Assembly: GCA_002021875.1 (NCBI GenBank)
Contig: CP018627.1
Location: 8,742,001-8,806,000 of the forward strand
Origin: Streptomyces hygroscopicus
GTDB taxonomy: Bacteria > Actinomycetota > Actinomycetes > Streptomycetales > Streptomycetaceae
DNA: 64,000 bases
Reading direction: 5' to 3'
Below are positions 1 to 9,037 of the stretch, in pieces. Every line of letters begins with the position of its first letter. The first letter of the stretch is position 1. A program made the position numbers and the translations under genes. The notes below the pieces were generated by a model that did not search any database, was not told the origin of the DNA, and saw only the letters and a list, made by a program, of their open reading frames with translations.

Positions 1-106
1 CGGTGGAGGGGGCGTTAGCGGTCGGCGGTTGGGGGCTGAGCCTGCTGCCGGTGCACTGCGGTCCCTCGCCCAGAAGGGGCGGCGCCCGCAGGGGAGGCCC
101 TCCGCG

Positions 107-913
107 TCAGGACGGGGCGGGCCCCTGCGGTCCCGCCTGGCAGCTCGGGCACCAGAAGGTCGAGCGCTCCTGACCCGCACGGCCCTGGTCGGCGGCGCGC
201 ACCGGCGTACCGCAGCGCAGGCAGGGCCGCCCCGGGCGCCCGTACACCCACAGCCGCCGGTCGGGGCGTGGCTCGGCCGTGGTGACCCGGGCGCGCCGGT
301 TCCTGTTGGCCTCCAGCAGCTTCTTGGCGTGGGCCACCAGGCGCTCGGGGGAGGACACCTCGCCGATCGGCAGCCAGGGCGAGACACGCAGCACGAAGCA
401 CAGCTCGGACTTGTAGACATTGCCGATCCCGGCGAGGTTCCGCTGGTCCAGCAGCGCTTCGCCCAGGGGCCGGGACGGGTCGGCGAGCAGTCGGCGCAGT
501 GCCTCGTCCGGATCCCAGTCGGGGCCGAGGAGATCGGGACCGAGATGCCCGACGATCTTGTCCTCGTCGCCGGTGCGGAGCAGTTCGAGGACGGGGAGGC
601 GGTAGCCGACGGCGGTGTGGGCGGCGGTGGCGAGGATGGCCCGGATCTGGTGGTGCGGGCCGCCACGCCATCGCTCGCCCGGCCCGTACACCTGCCAGGA
701 TCCGTCCATCCGCAGATGGGAGTGGAGAGTCAGCCCGCCCTCGACACGGGTCAGCAGATGCTTGCCGCGCGGGACGACCTCGAGGACCTGGCGGCCGGTG
801 AGGTCGACGGTCGCCAGGCGGGGGACGCGCAGGTCACTGCGGGTGAGCGGAGAACCGGCGAGGGCCTGGTGAAGGCGCTGTGCGGTCTGCCAGACGGTGT
901 CTCCTTCGGGCAT
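107..913 (-). CDS. nei: Nei/Fpg-family DNA glycosylase-AP lyase (endonuclease VIII type)
   Basis: Base-excision repair enzyme that removes oxidised bases and cuts the abasic site. I start it at the ATG giving MPEGDTVW, because processed Pro2 is the family nucleophile and Glu3 the general acid; a start three codons upstream would bury Pro2. Lys51 in RGKHLL matches the Nei catalytic lysine, HLRMDG lies at about 66-71, and GIGNVYKSE marks the helix-two-turn-helix near 160-170. A C-terminal zinc finger uses Cys231, Cys234, Cys255 and Cys258. The 268 aa length is normal. It lies downstream of lhr on the same strand, 120 bp away, so co-transcription is possible. Nei versus Fpg substrate preference cannot be decided from sequence; the Streptomyces position favours a Nei2-like enzyme. 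Confidence 0.9.
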   Translation of the reverse strand: MPEGDTVWQTAQRLHQALAGSPLTRSDLRVPRLATVDLTGRQVLEVVPRGKHLLTRVEGGLTLHSHLRMDGSWQVYGPGERWRGGPHHQIRAILATAAHTAVGYRLPVLELLRTGDEDKIVGHLGPDLLGPDWDPDEALRRLLADPSRPLGEALLDQRNLAGIGNVYKSELCFVLRVSPWLPIGEVSSPERLVAHAKKLLEANRNRRARVTTAEPRPDRRLWVYGRPGRPCLRCGTPVRAADQGRAGQERSTFWCPSCQAGPQGPAPS

Positions 914-1033
914 GGCATCCATGATGCCGGTGGGCGCGGGCAGGTGGGAGCGCTCAGTCTTCGTCCGGTGCGGAGCCCCCGTTGGATCAAGGGCGCCGCG
1001 AGGGGCGCTACATGGTGCCGGGGGCGTTTGCGA

Positions 1034-4000
1034 TCAGGGACGTAGCCGGAAGCCCCGCGGGGTCGGGTGGAAGCCCGCCGATTCCAGGAGCTTGCCGATC
1101 GGGGACGAGAGCGCCTGGACGCCGTTGACGCGCTCGACGGTGACGGAGCCGAGCGCACCCGCACGGGCGGACTCGGCCAGCGACTCCACCGCCGTCCACA
1201 GCCGGACGTCGTCCTCGGGGGAGGCGGCCTCGGCCTCGCCCGAGGGCCAGGCGAGCAGGGTCTTGCCGCCCCGCTCCATATAGAGCGCGAGCTCTCCGTC
1301 GACGAGCACCACCATCGCTCCCGCCTTACGGCCCGGCCGGTGGCCCGCGTCCGCGGGCGGATCGGGCCAGGGGAGCGCGGCGCCGTAGGCATTGGCGGGG
1401 TCGGCCGAGGCGAGCACGAAGGCGCGCCGGGACTGCCCCCGCTGTCCGTCGAAGGCGGGGGTCGCCGCGCGGTCGCGGGCCGTGCTGACCGCGCGCAGCC
1501 GGTCCACCGCGCCGTCCATCGCGAACTGTGCGGCGCCGAGACCCTCGACCACATAGCCGCGGCGCGCCTGGCCGGTCTCCTCGAACGCGGACAGCACCCG
1601 ATAGGCGGCGGAGAAGCCGCCCTCGACCCCCTCGGCGGCAACCGCCCCGCGGGTGACCACGCCGTGCCGGTCGAGCAGGGTGCGGGCCAGGGCGTGGGCG
1701 CGGTGGGTGGGCTCGGGCTCGCGCTCCGGCAGCAGGGACCAGCGCCCGGCGACCGTGGGCGGGCCGTTGCGCGACGCCGTGGGCCGGCCGGTGCGGCCCG
1801 TAAGGCCGCCGTAGCGCCCCCGGGGGACCGTGCGCTTGGCGCGGTGGGCGGTGGAACCCGCGGTACGGCCCGAGCCCAGCAGGGAACGCAGCGGGGCGAG
1901 GGTGTCACCGGTGACCCGGCCGGACCAGACCAGGTCCCACAGAGCCTCGGCGAGCTCGGGGTCCTGGAACTCGTGCCCGGCGGCGCGGGCCTGCTCGGCG
2001 ATCTGGCGGAAGAACAGCCCGTACCCCCCGGCCAGGGAGTCGAGGACGGCCTGGTGGAGGGGGCCCGCCTCAAGGGGGTGCGGGGTGTGCAGCAGCAGCG
2101 GGGCGGTGTCGGCCAGGTGCAGGGTGACCCAGCCGTCCTTCCCCGGCAGCGCTCCGGCCCCGGCCCAGACGACCTCCCCGGAGGCGGCGAGCTCGTCGAG
2201 CATCGTGGGCGCGTAATCGCTCACCCGGGACGGCAGGACCAGCTTCTCCAGGGCGGAGGCGGGCACGGGCGCGCCCTGGAGCTGCTCGATCGCGCGCACC
2301 AGCCCGTCGATACCGCGCAGGCTGTGGGTGCCCAGATGCTGCCATTGCGGGAGGAAGGCAGCGAGCGCCGAGGGCGGTACGGGCTCCAGCTCATGGCGCA
2401 GCGCGGCCAGGGAGCGGCGCCGCAGCCGGCGCAGCACGGTGGCGTCGCACCACTCCTGGCCGATGCCCGAGGGATGGAATTCGCCCTGGACGACGCGGCC
2501 GTCGGCGGCCAGGCGGTGCAGGGCGCCCTCCGTGACGGCCACGCCGAGGCCGAAGCGGGCGGCGGCCTGAGTCGAGGTGAACGGGCCGTGGGTGCGGGCA
2601 TAGCGGGCCAGCAGATCGCCCAGGGGGTCCTTGACCGGTTCGGTGAACGCCTCGGGGACGCCGACCGGCAGCGCCGTGCCGAGCGCGTCCCGCAGCCGCC
2701 CCGCGTCCTCCACCGCGGCCCAGTGGTCCTCGCCCGCGATCCGGACCCGGATGGCGCGCCGGGCCCCGGCCAGGTCCTCGGCCCATCCGGGCTCTGCACC
2801 GCGCTCGGCCAGCTCGGCGGCGGTGAGTGGGCCGAGCAGCCGCAGGACGTCGGCGACGCCCTCGGCGTCCTTGATCCGGCGGTCCTCGGTGAGCCACTGC
2901 AGCTCGTACTCCAGCTCGGCCAGGACGTCGGCGTCGAGCAGCTCGCGCAGCTCGGCCTGGCCCAGGAGCTCGGCCAGCAGCCGCGCGTCGAGGGAGAGGG
3001 CGGCGGCGCGGCGCTCGGCGAGCGGGGAGTCGCCCTCGTAGAGGAACTGCGCCACATAGCCGAAGAGCAGCGAGCGGGCGAAGGGGGACGGCTCGGGGGT
3101 GGTCACCTCCACCAGCCGGACCCGGCGGGCCTCGATGTCGCCCATCAGCTCGGTGAGGCCGGGGACGTCGAAGACGTCCTGGAGGCATTCGCGGACGGCT
3201 TCGAGGACGATCGGGAAGGAACCGAACTCGCTCGCCACCTGGAGGAGCTGCGCGGCGCGCTGGCGCTGCTGCCACAGCGGGGTGCGCTTGCCGGGGTCGC
3301 GGCGGGGCAGCAGCAGCGCGCGGGCGGCGCATTCGCGGAACCGGGAGGCGAACAGCGCCGATCCGCCGACCTGGTCGGTGACGATCTGGTTGATCTCGCC
3401 CTTGTCGAACGCGACATCGGCCGCGCCCACCGGGGACTGATCGGTGTCGTACTCCACGCCCTGGCGCATCGGGTCGGCGTCCAGGAGGTCGAGACCCATC
3501 AGATCGGCGTCGGGCAGCCGCAGCACGATGCCGTCGTCGGCGTGCATGACCTGGGCGTCGATGCCGTACCGCTCGGACAGACGGGAGCCCAGGGCGAGCG
3601 CCCACGGGGCGTGGACCTGCGCGCCGAAGGGGGAGTGGACCACCACCCGCCAGTCGCCCAGCTCGTCGCGGAACCGCTCCACCACGATCGTGCGGTCGTC
3701 CGGCACATGCCCACAGGCACGGCGCTGCTCGTCCAGATACCCGATGACGTTCTCGACGGCCCAGGCGTCCAGACCGGCGGCCAGCAGCCGCAGGCGGGCG
3801 TCCTCGGGCTGCAGCGCGCCGACTTCGCGCAGGAACGCGCCCAGGGCGCGGCCCAGCTCCAGGGGGCGGCCGAGCTGGTCGCCCTTCCAGAACGGCAGCC
3901 GGCCGGGGACGCCGGGGGCGGGGGAGACCAGGACCCGGTCGCGGGTGATGTCCTCGATCCGCCATGAGGTGGTGCCCAGGGTGAACACATCGCCCACCCG

Positions 4001-5707
4001 CGACTCGTAGACCATCTCCTCGTCGAGCTCGCCGACCCTGCCGCCGCCCTTCTTGGGGTCGGCGCCCGCCAGGAAGACGCCGAAGAGCCCGCGGTCGGGG
4101 ATGGTGCCGCCGGAGGTCACCGCGAGCCGCTGCGCCCCGGGGCGGCCCGTGACCGTATGGGCGACGCGGTCCCACACCAGGCGCGGCCGCAACTCCGCGA
4201 AGGCGTCGGAGGGGTAGCGGCCCGCGAGCATGTCGAGGACCGAGGTGTACGCCGACTCCGGGAGCGAGGCGAACGGCGCGGCTCGGCGGATCAGGGCCAG
4301 GAGCTCGTCCACGTCCCAGGTGTCCATGGCGGTGATGGCGATCAGCTGCTGGGCGAGCACGTCCAGCGGGTTGGCGGGCACCCGCAGCGATTCGATGGCC
4401 CCCTCGCGCATCCGCTCGGTGACCACCGCGGCCTGCACCAGATCCCCGCGGTACTTCGGGAAGACGACGCCGGTGGAGACCGCGCCCACCTGGTGGCCGG
4501 CCCGGCCCACCCGCTGCAGACCGGAGGCCACCGAGGGCGGTGACTCGACCTGGACGACCAGGTCGACCGCGCCCATGTCGATGCCGAGTTCGAGGCTGGA
4601 GGTGGCGACGACGGCGGGCAGCCGGCCGGCCTTGAGGTCCTCCTCGACCAGCGCCCGCTGCTCCTTGGACACCGAGCCGTGGTGCGCGCGGGCCAGCAGC
4701 GGGGGCGCGCCGCGGGCCGCACCGGCCTCGGCCATCAGCTCGGCGGGGGAGTGGTCCTCGGGCAGGGCCTCACCGGTGGCCCGCTCGTAGGCGATCTCGT
4801 TCAGCCGGTTGCACAGCCGCTCGGCCAGCCGGCGGGAGTTGGCGAAGACGATGGTGGAGCGATGGGCCTGGACGAGATCGGTGATCCGCTCCTCCACATG
4901 GGGCCAGATCGACGGCCGCTCGCCCGCCTCGCCCTCCTGGGCGGGGGAGCCGCCCAACTCGCCGAGATCCTCCACGGGCACGACCACCGACAGGTCGAAC
5001 TCCTTGCCCGACGGCGGCTGGACGATCTCCACCTTGCGCCGCGGCGACAGGAACCGCGCCACCTCGTCCACCGGCCGCACGGTCGCGGACAGCCCGATGC
5101 GCCGGGCGGGGCGATCGAGCAACTCGTCGAGGCGCTCCAGGGACAGTGCGAGATGGGCGCCCCGCTTCGTCCCCGCGACGGCGTGGACCTCGTCGAGGAT
5201 CACGGTCTCCACCCCGCGCAGCGCCTCCCGGGTGGCGGAGGTGAGCATCAGGAACAGCGACTCGGGGGTGGTGATGAGGATGTCCGGCGGGCGGGTGGCC
5301 AGAGCGCGGCGCTCGGCGGCCGGGGTGTCGCCCGAGCGGGTGCCCACCCGGATCTCCGGCTCGGGCCTGCCCAGCCGCACCGCCTCCTGGCGGATGCCGG
5401 TCAGCGGGCTGCGGAGATTGCGCTCGACGTCCACCGCCAGGGCCTTCAGCGGGGAGACGTACAGCACCCGGCAGCGCTTCTTCGCCTCGGCGGGCGGCGG
5501 CTCACCGGCCAGCCTGTCCAGGGCCGCCAGGAAGGCGGCCAGGGTCTTGCCCGAGCCGGTGGGGGCGACCACCAGGACGTCCGAGCCCTCGCCGATCGCC
5601 CGCCACGCGCCCTCCTGCGCGGGCGTGGGCGCGGTGAAGGCGCCCGTGAACCACCCGCGGGTGGCCGGGGAGAATGCGTCGAGCGCCGAGCCTGCCATGC
5701 CCTCCAT
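1034..5707 (-). CDS. lhr: Lhr-family ATP-dependent DNA helicase
   Basis: Very large superfamily-2 helicase (1557 aa), the usual size for actinobacterial Lhr. It shows Walker A APTGSGKT at about 48-55, a DEVH box in VETVILDEVHAV, a motif III SAT (GLSATVRPV) and motif VI in QRVGRAGHQ, followed by the long Lhr C-terminal region that in Lhr-Core proteins forms winged-helix and Lhr-specific domains. Such enzymes are damage-induced 3'-5' DNA translocases that unwind RNA:DNA hybrids. The reading frame stays open to 6916, but that extension runs antisense through an AraC gene. I start at the ATG giving MEGMAGSALDAF, preceded by AGGTG at a spacing of 4; the ATG at 5698 is an alternative. It diverges from the AraC gene across about 70 bp. 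Confidence 0.9.
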   Translation of the reverse strand: MEGMAGSALDAFSPATRGWFTGAFTAPTPAQEGAWRAIGEGSDVLVVAPTGSGKTLAAFLAALDRLAGEPPPAEAKKRCRVLYVSPLKALAVDVERNLRSPLTGIRQEAVRLGRPEPEIRVGTRSGDTPAAERRALATRPPDILITTPESLFLMLTSATREALRGVETVILDEVHAVAGTKRGAHLALSLERLDELLDRPARRIGLSATVRPVDEVARFLSPRRKVEIVQPPSGKEFDLSVVVPVEDLGELGGSPAQEGEAGERPSIWPHVEERITDLVQAHRSTIVFANSRRLAERLCNRLNEIAYERATGEALPEDHSPAELMAEAGAARGAPPLLARAHHGSVSKEQRALVEEDLKAGRLPAVVATSSLELGIDMGAVDLVVQVESPPSVASGLQRVGRAGHQVGAVSTGVVFPKYRGDLVQAAVVTERMREGAIESLRVPANPLDVLAQQLIAITAMDTWDVDELLALIRRAAPFASLPESAYTSVLDMLAGRYPSDAFAELRPRLVWDRVAHTVTGRPGAQRLAVTSGGTIPDRGLFGVFLAGADPKKGGGRVGELDEEMVYESRVGDVFTLGTTSWRIEDITRDRVLVSPAPGVPGRLPFWKGDQLGRPLELGRALGAFLREVGALQPEDARLRLLAAGLDAWAVENVIGYLDEQRRACGHVPDDRTIVVERFRDELGDWRVVVHSPFGAQVHAPWALALGSRLSERYGIDAQVMHADDGIVLRLPDADLMGLDLLDADPMRQGVEYDTDQSPVGAADVAFDKGEINQIVTDQVGGSALFASRFRECAARALLLPRRDPGKRTPLWQQRQRAAQLLQVASEFGSFPIVLEAVRECLQDVFDVPGLTELMGDIEARRVRLVEVTTPEPSPFARSLLFGYVAQFLYEGDSPLAERRAAALSLDARLLAELLGQAELRELLDADVLAELEYELQWLTEDRRIKDAEGVADVLRLLGPLTAAELAERGAEPGWAEDLAGARRAIRVRIAGEDHWAAVEDAGRLRDALGTALPVGVPEAFTEPVKDPLGDLLARYARTHGPFTSTQAAARFGLGVAVTEGALHRLAADGRVVQGEFHPSGIGQEWCDATVLRRLRRRSLAALRHELEPVPPSALAAFLPQWQHLGTHSLRGIDGLVRAIEQLQGAPVPASALEKLVLPSRVSDYAPTMLDELAASGEVVWAGAGALPGKDGWVTLHLADTAPLLLHTPHPLEAGPLHQAVLDSLAGGYGLFFRQIAEQARAAGHEFQDPELAEALWDLVWSGRVTGDTLAPLRSLLGSGRTAGSTAHRAKRTVPRGRYGGLTGRTGRPTASRNGPPTVAGRWSLLPEREPEPTHRAHALARTLLDRHGVVTRGAVAAEGVEGGFSAAYRVLSAFEETGQARRGYVVEGLGAAQFAMDGAVDRLRAVSTARDRAATPAFDGQRGQSRRAFVLASADPANAYGAALPWPDPPADAGHRPGRKAGAMVVLVDGELALYMERGGKTLLAWPSGEAEAASPEDDVRLWTAVESLAESARAGALGSVTVERVNGVQALSSPIGKLLESAGFHPTPRGFRLRP

Positions 5708-5779
5708 CGTGCACCTGACCACTGACAATGGACGGAGTCGCAGGTCAGCGGGGGCCCGGGCGGGGCGCACAATGGTGCC

Positions 5780-6631
5780 ATGGGAAACGGGGAGAGCGCG
5801 CGGCACTGGCGGTACCCCCAGCTTCCGGGCGTCGATCTGCTGCGGGCCCGCTACATCCACAAGACCTTCGTGTGGCACACCCATGAGTCCTTCGTGATCG
5901 CCGCGATCACCGAGGGCGTCGAGGAGTTCCACCACCGCGGCGCCGTCGAGCGCACCGGGCCCGGCGGGCTCGCGCTCATCAACCCGGAGGTACCGCACAC
6001 CGGACGGGCGGGGGCGCCCGAGGGGTGGGCGTACAGCGTGCTGTACCCGGCCGCGGACCTGGTCGCCGGTGTCGCCGCCGAGACGACCACGCTCCGTGGC
6101 ACGGCCGGATTCCGGACCCCCTCCGTCGACGACCCCCAGGGCGCGCGGCTGGTCACCGCGGTGCACCGGGCCGCCGAGGAGGGCAACGCGCTGGCCGCCG
6201 ACAGCCTGCTGCGCATCGCCCTCGCCCGGCTGCTGCGCGACCATGGCGGCCCGCTCCCCGAGCGCACGGCGCGCACCGCGGGTGCGCGAGGGGCGGCGCG
6301 CGCCCGCGCGATCCTCCAGGAGCGCATGGCCGACCCGCCGTCCCTGGAACGGCTGGCGGCCGAGCTGGAGACCGGTCCCTTCGCCCTGCTGCGTGCCTTC
6401 CGTACGGTCTACGGGATGCCGCCGCACACCTGGCTCACCGACGCCCGGGTCCGCCGGGCCCGGTGGCTGCTGGACGCCGGGACCGCGCCCGCCGAGGCGG
6501 CCGTCACCGTCGGCTTCACCGACCAGTCCCATCTGAACCGCCACTTCACCCGCATCGTGGGGGTGCCACCGGGCGCTTACCAGCGGGAGCGCGCAAGAAC
6601 GTACAAGACCGGACCTGAAGCGCTCTCCTAA
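5780..6631 (+). CDS. AraC-family transcriptional regulator
   Basis: 283-aa regulator with an N-terminal cupin-like sensing domain (RYIHKTFVWHTHESFVIAAI, a His-rich AraC_binding start) and a C-terminal double helix-turn-helix from about 185 to 280. The second HTH carries the AraC signature in AAVTVGFTDQSHLNRHFTRIVGVPPGAYQ. It sits immediately before and on the same strand as azlC and azlD; the azlC start is one base after the end of its coding sequence, so it probably controls an amino-acid exporter operon that it also belongs to. No Shine-Dalgarno is visible. A CACAAT -10-like hexamer ends six bases before the ATG, suggesting leaderless mRNA. The ligand is unknown, with branched-chain or another amino acid inferred from context. 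Confidence 0.85.
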   Translation: MGNGESARHWRYPQLPGVDLLRARYIHKTFVWHTHESFVIAAITEGVEEFHHRGAVERTGPGGLALINPEVPHTGRAGAPEGWAYSVLYPAADLVAGVAAETTTLRGTAGFRTPSVDDPQGARLVTAVHRAAEEGNALAADSLLRIALARLLRDHGGPLPERTARTAGARGAARARAILQERMADPPSLERLAAELETGPFALLRAFRTVYGMPPHTWLTDARVRRARWLLDAGTAPAEAAVTVGFTDQSHLNRHFTRIVGVPPGAYQRERARTYKTGPEALS

Positions 6632-6632
6632 C

Positions 6633-7373
6633 GTGCGCGGTGTGTCAGAACAGATAGAGATGCGAACCGATCCCCCCGCACCTCCGGCGGACTCGGCCGT
6701 TGTCCGCGACGCCCTGGGCGTCGGTGTCGCCGTGGGGCTCTCCGGCTTCGCCTTCGGGGTGACGTCGGCGGGCGCCGGACTCGGCCTGCTGCAGACCTGC
6801 GCGCTCAGCCTGCTCGTCTTCACCGGGGCATCGCAGTTCGCCCTCGTGGGCGCGCTGGCGGCGGGCGGCAATCCGTTCACCGCCGCCGCCGGGGCGTTCT
6901 TCCTCGGAGCGCGCAACGCCTTCTACGGGCTGCGGCTGTCCGGACTCCTCGGGCTGCCGCGCGCGGTGCGCCCCCTGGCGGCCCACTGGGTCATCGACGA
7001 GACCTCCGCCGTCGCCCTCGCCCAGCCCGACCGGCGCACCGCGCGTCTCGGGTTCACCATCACCGGGCTGACGCTGTACGTCCTGTGGAACCTCACCACG
7101 CTGATCGGTGCCCTGGGGGCGTCCGCGCTCGGCGACACCGACGCCTGGGGCCTGGACGCCGCCGGGCCCGCCGTCTTCCTCGCCCTGCTGGCCCCCATGC
7201 TCAGCGGCACCGTCGAACGGGCCGTGGCCGGTCTCGGCGTCCTGCTGGTGCTCCTGTGCCAGCCGGTGCTGCCCGCCGGGGTCCCGGTCCTGGTGGCGGC
7301 GCTCGCCGCCCCCGCCGTCCTTACGGTGCACGGGCGCATGACGCGCGGCACGGAGCCCGGTGAGCGCCGATGA
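6633..7373 (+). CDS. azlC: AzlC-family amino-acid exporter, large subunit
   Basis: 246-aa polytopic membrane protein of the AzlC (LIV-E) family. Family features include the VGLSGFAFGVTSAGAGL start of the first membrane region, FTGASQFALVGALAAGG, and FFLGARNAFYGLRLS. AzlC with AzlD exports branched-chain amino acids or analogues. The gene starts at GTG one base after araC ends; in-frame alternatives are GTG at 6642 and ATG at 6660, since no strong ribosome site separates them. Its 3' end overlaps azlD by ATGA, which indicates translational coupling and a 1:1 complex. The divergent lhr neighbour is functionally unrelated. Confidence 0.88.
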   Translation: MRGVSEQIEMRTDPPAPPADSAVVRDALGVGVAVGLSGFAFGVTSAGAGLGLLQTCALSLLVFTGASQFALVGALAAGGNPFTAAAGAFFLGARNAFYGLRLSGLLGLPRAVRPLAAHWVIDETSAVALAQPDRRTARLGFTITGLTLYVLWNLTTLIGALGASALGDTDAWGLDAAGPAVFLALLAPMLSGTVERAVAGLGVLLVLLCQPVLPAGVPVLVAALAAPAVLTVHGRMTRGTEPGERR

Positions 7374-7672
7374 CCATCTGGATCGCCATCGGCGTCACCG
7401 CGGCGGGCTGCTATCTCGTCAAGCTGCTGGGCCTCTCGGTGCCCGCCGGAGTCCTGGAGCGCCCGCTCGTCAGGCGTCTGGCCGCGCTGCTGCCCGTGGC
7501 CCTGCTCGCCGCCCTCACCGCCCAGCAGACCTTCAGCGACGGCCAGCATCTCCTCCTGGACGCGAGGGCGGCCGGGGTGGGGGCGGCGGCGCTCGCGCTG
7601 GTGCTCCGCGCCCCCTTCCTGGTGGTGGTCGCCGTGGCCGTCGTCGTCACGGCCGGTGTCCGGGCCCTGTGA
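7370..7672 (+). CDS. azlD: AzlD-family amino-acid exporter, small subunit
   Basis: 100-aa hydrophobic protein with three to four predicted membrane helices: MTIWIAIGVTAAGCYLVKLLG, the region around LLPVALLAALTAQQTF, and the C-terminal helix PFLVVVAVAVVVTAGVRAL. This is the size and pattern of AzlD, the obligate partner of AzlC in branched-chain amino-acid export. The start codon overlaps the azlC stop as ATGA. It is the last gene of the araC-azlC-azlD unit and converges on the next gene with only about 20 bp between them. Confidence 0.85.
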   Translation: MTIWIAIGVTAAGCYLVKLLGLSVPAGVLERPLVRRLAALLPVALLAALTAQQTFSDGQHLLLDARAAGVGAAALALVLRAPFLVVVAVAVVVTAGVRAL

Positions 7673-7691
7673 CCGCCGCGGACGCCCCCGC

Positions 7692-8684
7692 TCAGATCCG
7701 CCGTCCGTAGGCCCGCAGCGTCAGCAGCGCCTCGACGGTCGCCACCGACCGCCACTCCAGCGTGGCGCCAGGTGTCCATGGGCGCCGGTGCGGCGGCCAG
7801 CCGCCGTCCTCCTGCTGCGCGGCCACGAGCACGTCCAGGGACCGCTCCACCTCGGCGTCGGTGAACCACCGGCGCGCCAGCGAGCCGGGCGTACGGGCGA
7901 TGTCGTGCACCTGGAAGGGCTCACCGGGGCCCTGCCCCGGCGACAGGGGACGGTCCTCGGTGCGCTCGGGGGCCGCCGGCGGCACGATCAGCCGCTCCTC
8001 CCGCACCCGGCGGCCGAGCCGCTCGGCCGCCGCCTCGGCGCGTGCCCGGTCCGGCGCCCCGTCGAGGAAGGCGACTGCCGCCGCGACCTCGTACGGACGC
8101 CTCGTCGCGCCGCCCTCCCCCAGGGCGGCGACCGCCGCCCAGCAGAAGTCCGTGGCCCGGAAGAGCCACGCATGCCACACCTCGTTACGGTGCAGCAGCC
8201 CCACTACCGGCCCGGTGGTCAGCAGATCACTGCGCGGATCGTCCGCCGACGGGACCCAGGGGGCCGCCGGATAGCCGCGCAACGAGGGGTGGCAGGCGGG
8301 CAGCGCGCCGTCCGGTGTGGACACGGACGTCAGATAGCGGCACAGGCGCTCCACCCGCTGCCCGCCGCAGCGCCCGATCCCGTCGAGCACCCGTAAGGCG
8401 TGCACGGCATGCAGCGGCTGGCTCACCGGGCCGCGCAGATCCGGCTCCAGCGCATGGCCGTAGCCCCCGTCGGTCCCCAGATACGCGGCCAGCGCGGTCT
8501 CGACCGCCTCGGCGCCGCCGGCCAGGAAGTGATAAGCGAATCTGCGCTGCTCCAGCACGCGGGCCGTCAGCCAGACGAACCGCTCGGCGCGGGAGAGCGC
8601 GGAGGACTCGGCCGGCTGCGCCGGCTCGGCGGGCCCGGGTGTGGGGAGGGAGGGCGAGGAGGGGAGGCTTGCGGATCGGTCCAT
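7692..8684 (-). CDS. Conserved hypothetical, prenyltransferase/terpene-cyclase-like alpha/alpha toroid
   Basis: 330-aa soluble protein I cannot assign a reaction to. It contains repeats resembling the QW-type or prenyltransferase alpha/alpha barrel: LGTDGGYGHALEPDLRGP near residue 65, LTSVSTPDGALPAC near 120, and AAQQEDGGWPPHRRPW near 290. These resemble structural repeats of squalene/terpene cyclase-like proteins, but I see no DXDD motif, so cyclase activity is doubtful. It has no signal peptide or membrane span. The first 30 residues are Ser/Pro-rich. A TACGGT hexamer ends six bases before the ATG and there is no Shine-Dalgarno, consistent with leaderless transcription. It is divergent from the DUF3046 gene. 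Confidence 0.6.
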   Translation of the reverse strand: MDRSASLPSSPSLPTPGPAEPAQPAESSALSRAERFVWLTARVLEQRRFAYHFLAGGAEAVETALAAYLGTDGGYGHALEPDLRGPVSQPLHAVHALRVLDGIGRCGGQRVERLCRYLTSVSTPDGALPACHPSLRGYPAAPWVPSADDPRSDLLTTGPVVGLLHRNEVWHAWLFRATDFCWAAVAALGEGGATRRPYEVAAAVAFLDGAPDRARAEAAAERLGRRVREERLIVPPAAPERTEDRPLSPGQGPGEPFQVHDIARTPGSLARRWFTDAEVERSLDVLVAAQQEDGGWPPHRRPWTPGATLEWRSVATVEALLTLRAYGRRI

Positions 8685-8763
8685 GGACAGACCGTAGGCC
8701 GCGAGACACGGTCGGTAGGGGGCTCACGCCTGGGTGCACCCCCGGGAGCGCGATACTGGGCAC

Positions 8764-8958
8764 ATGCGGTTGACGGACTTCTGGCAGCGAATGGCGGACC
8801 ACTTCGGCGCGGCGTACGCCGACTCCTTCGCGCGCGATCATGTGATGTCGCAACTCGGCGGCCGGACGGTGCACGAGGCACTGACGGACGGCTGGGAGGC
8901 CAAGGACGTCTGGCGCGCAGTCTGCGCCGCGATGGAGATCCCCGACAGCAGGCGCTGA
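8764..8958 (+). CDS. DUF3046 small protein
   Basis: 64-aa protein matching the DUF3046 family, conserved just upstream of recA in actinobacteria. It begins MRLTDFWQRMADHFG, and its middle (GGRTVHEALTDGWEAKDVW) is the conserved part. No function is known. I moved the start ten codons downstream of the longest frame because the family starts at MRLT, and a GATACT -10-like hexamer lies exactly six bases upstream (8752-8757) without a Shine-Dalgarno, pointing to a leaderless transcript. Conservation beside recA hints at a role in or near DNA repair, but that is only inference. Confidence 0.8.
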   Translation: MRLTDFWQRMADHFGAAYADSFARDHVMSQLGGRTVHEALTDGWEAKDVWRAVCAAMEIPDSRR

Positions 8959-9037
8959 GCGGTCCCCGGCTGCCCCGGGTGCACCAGCTTCCCGGGGTGG
9001 CCGGATTTCTTCGTCCGGTGTACGCCACACTTGCTCC

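Noticed and set aside
1..106. A gene fragment at the window's left edge
   Set aside because: No frame shows recognisable protein; it is probably intergenic sequence downstream of nei.
1067..3967. 966-residue plus-strand ORF opposite lhr
   Set aside because: Gly/Arg/Glu-rich shadow in the complementary frame with no domain or ribosome site.
5708..6916. N-terminal extension giving a 1960-residue lhr frame
   Set aside because: It is antisense to a well-supported AraC regulator and the start of azlC; helicase homology begins at MAGSALDAF.
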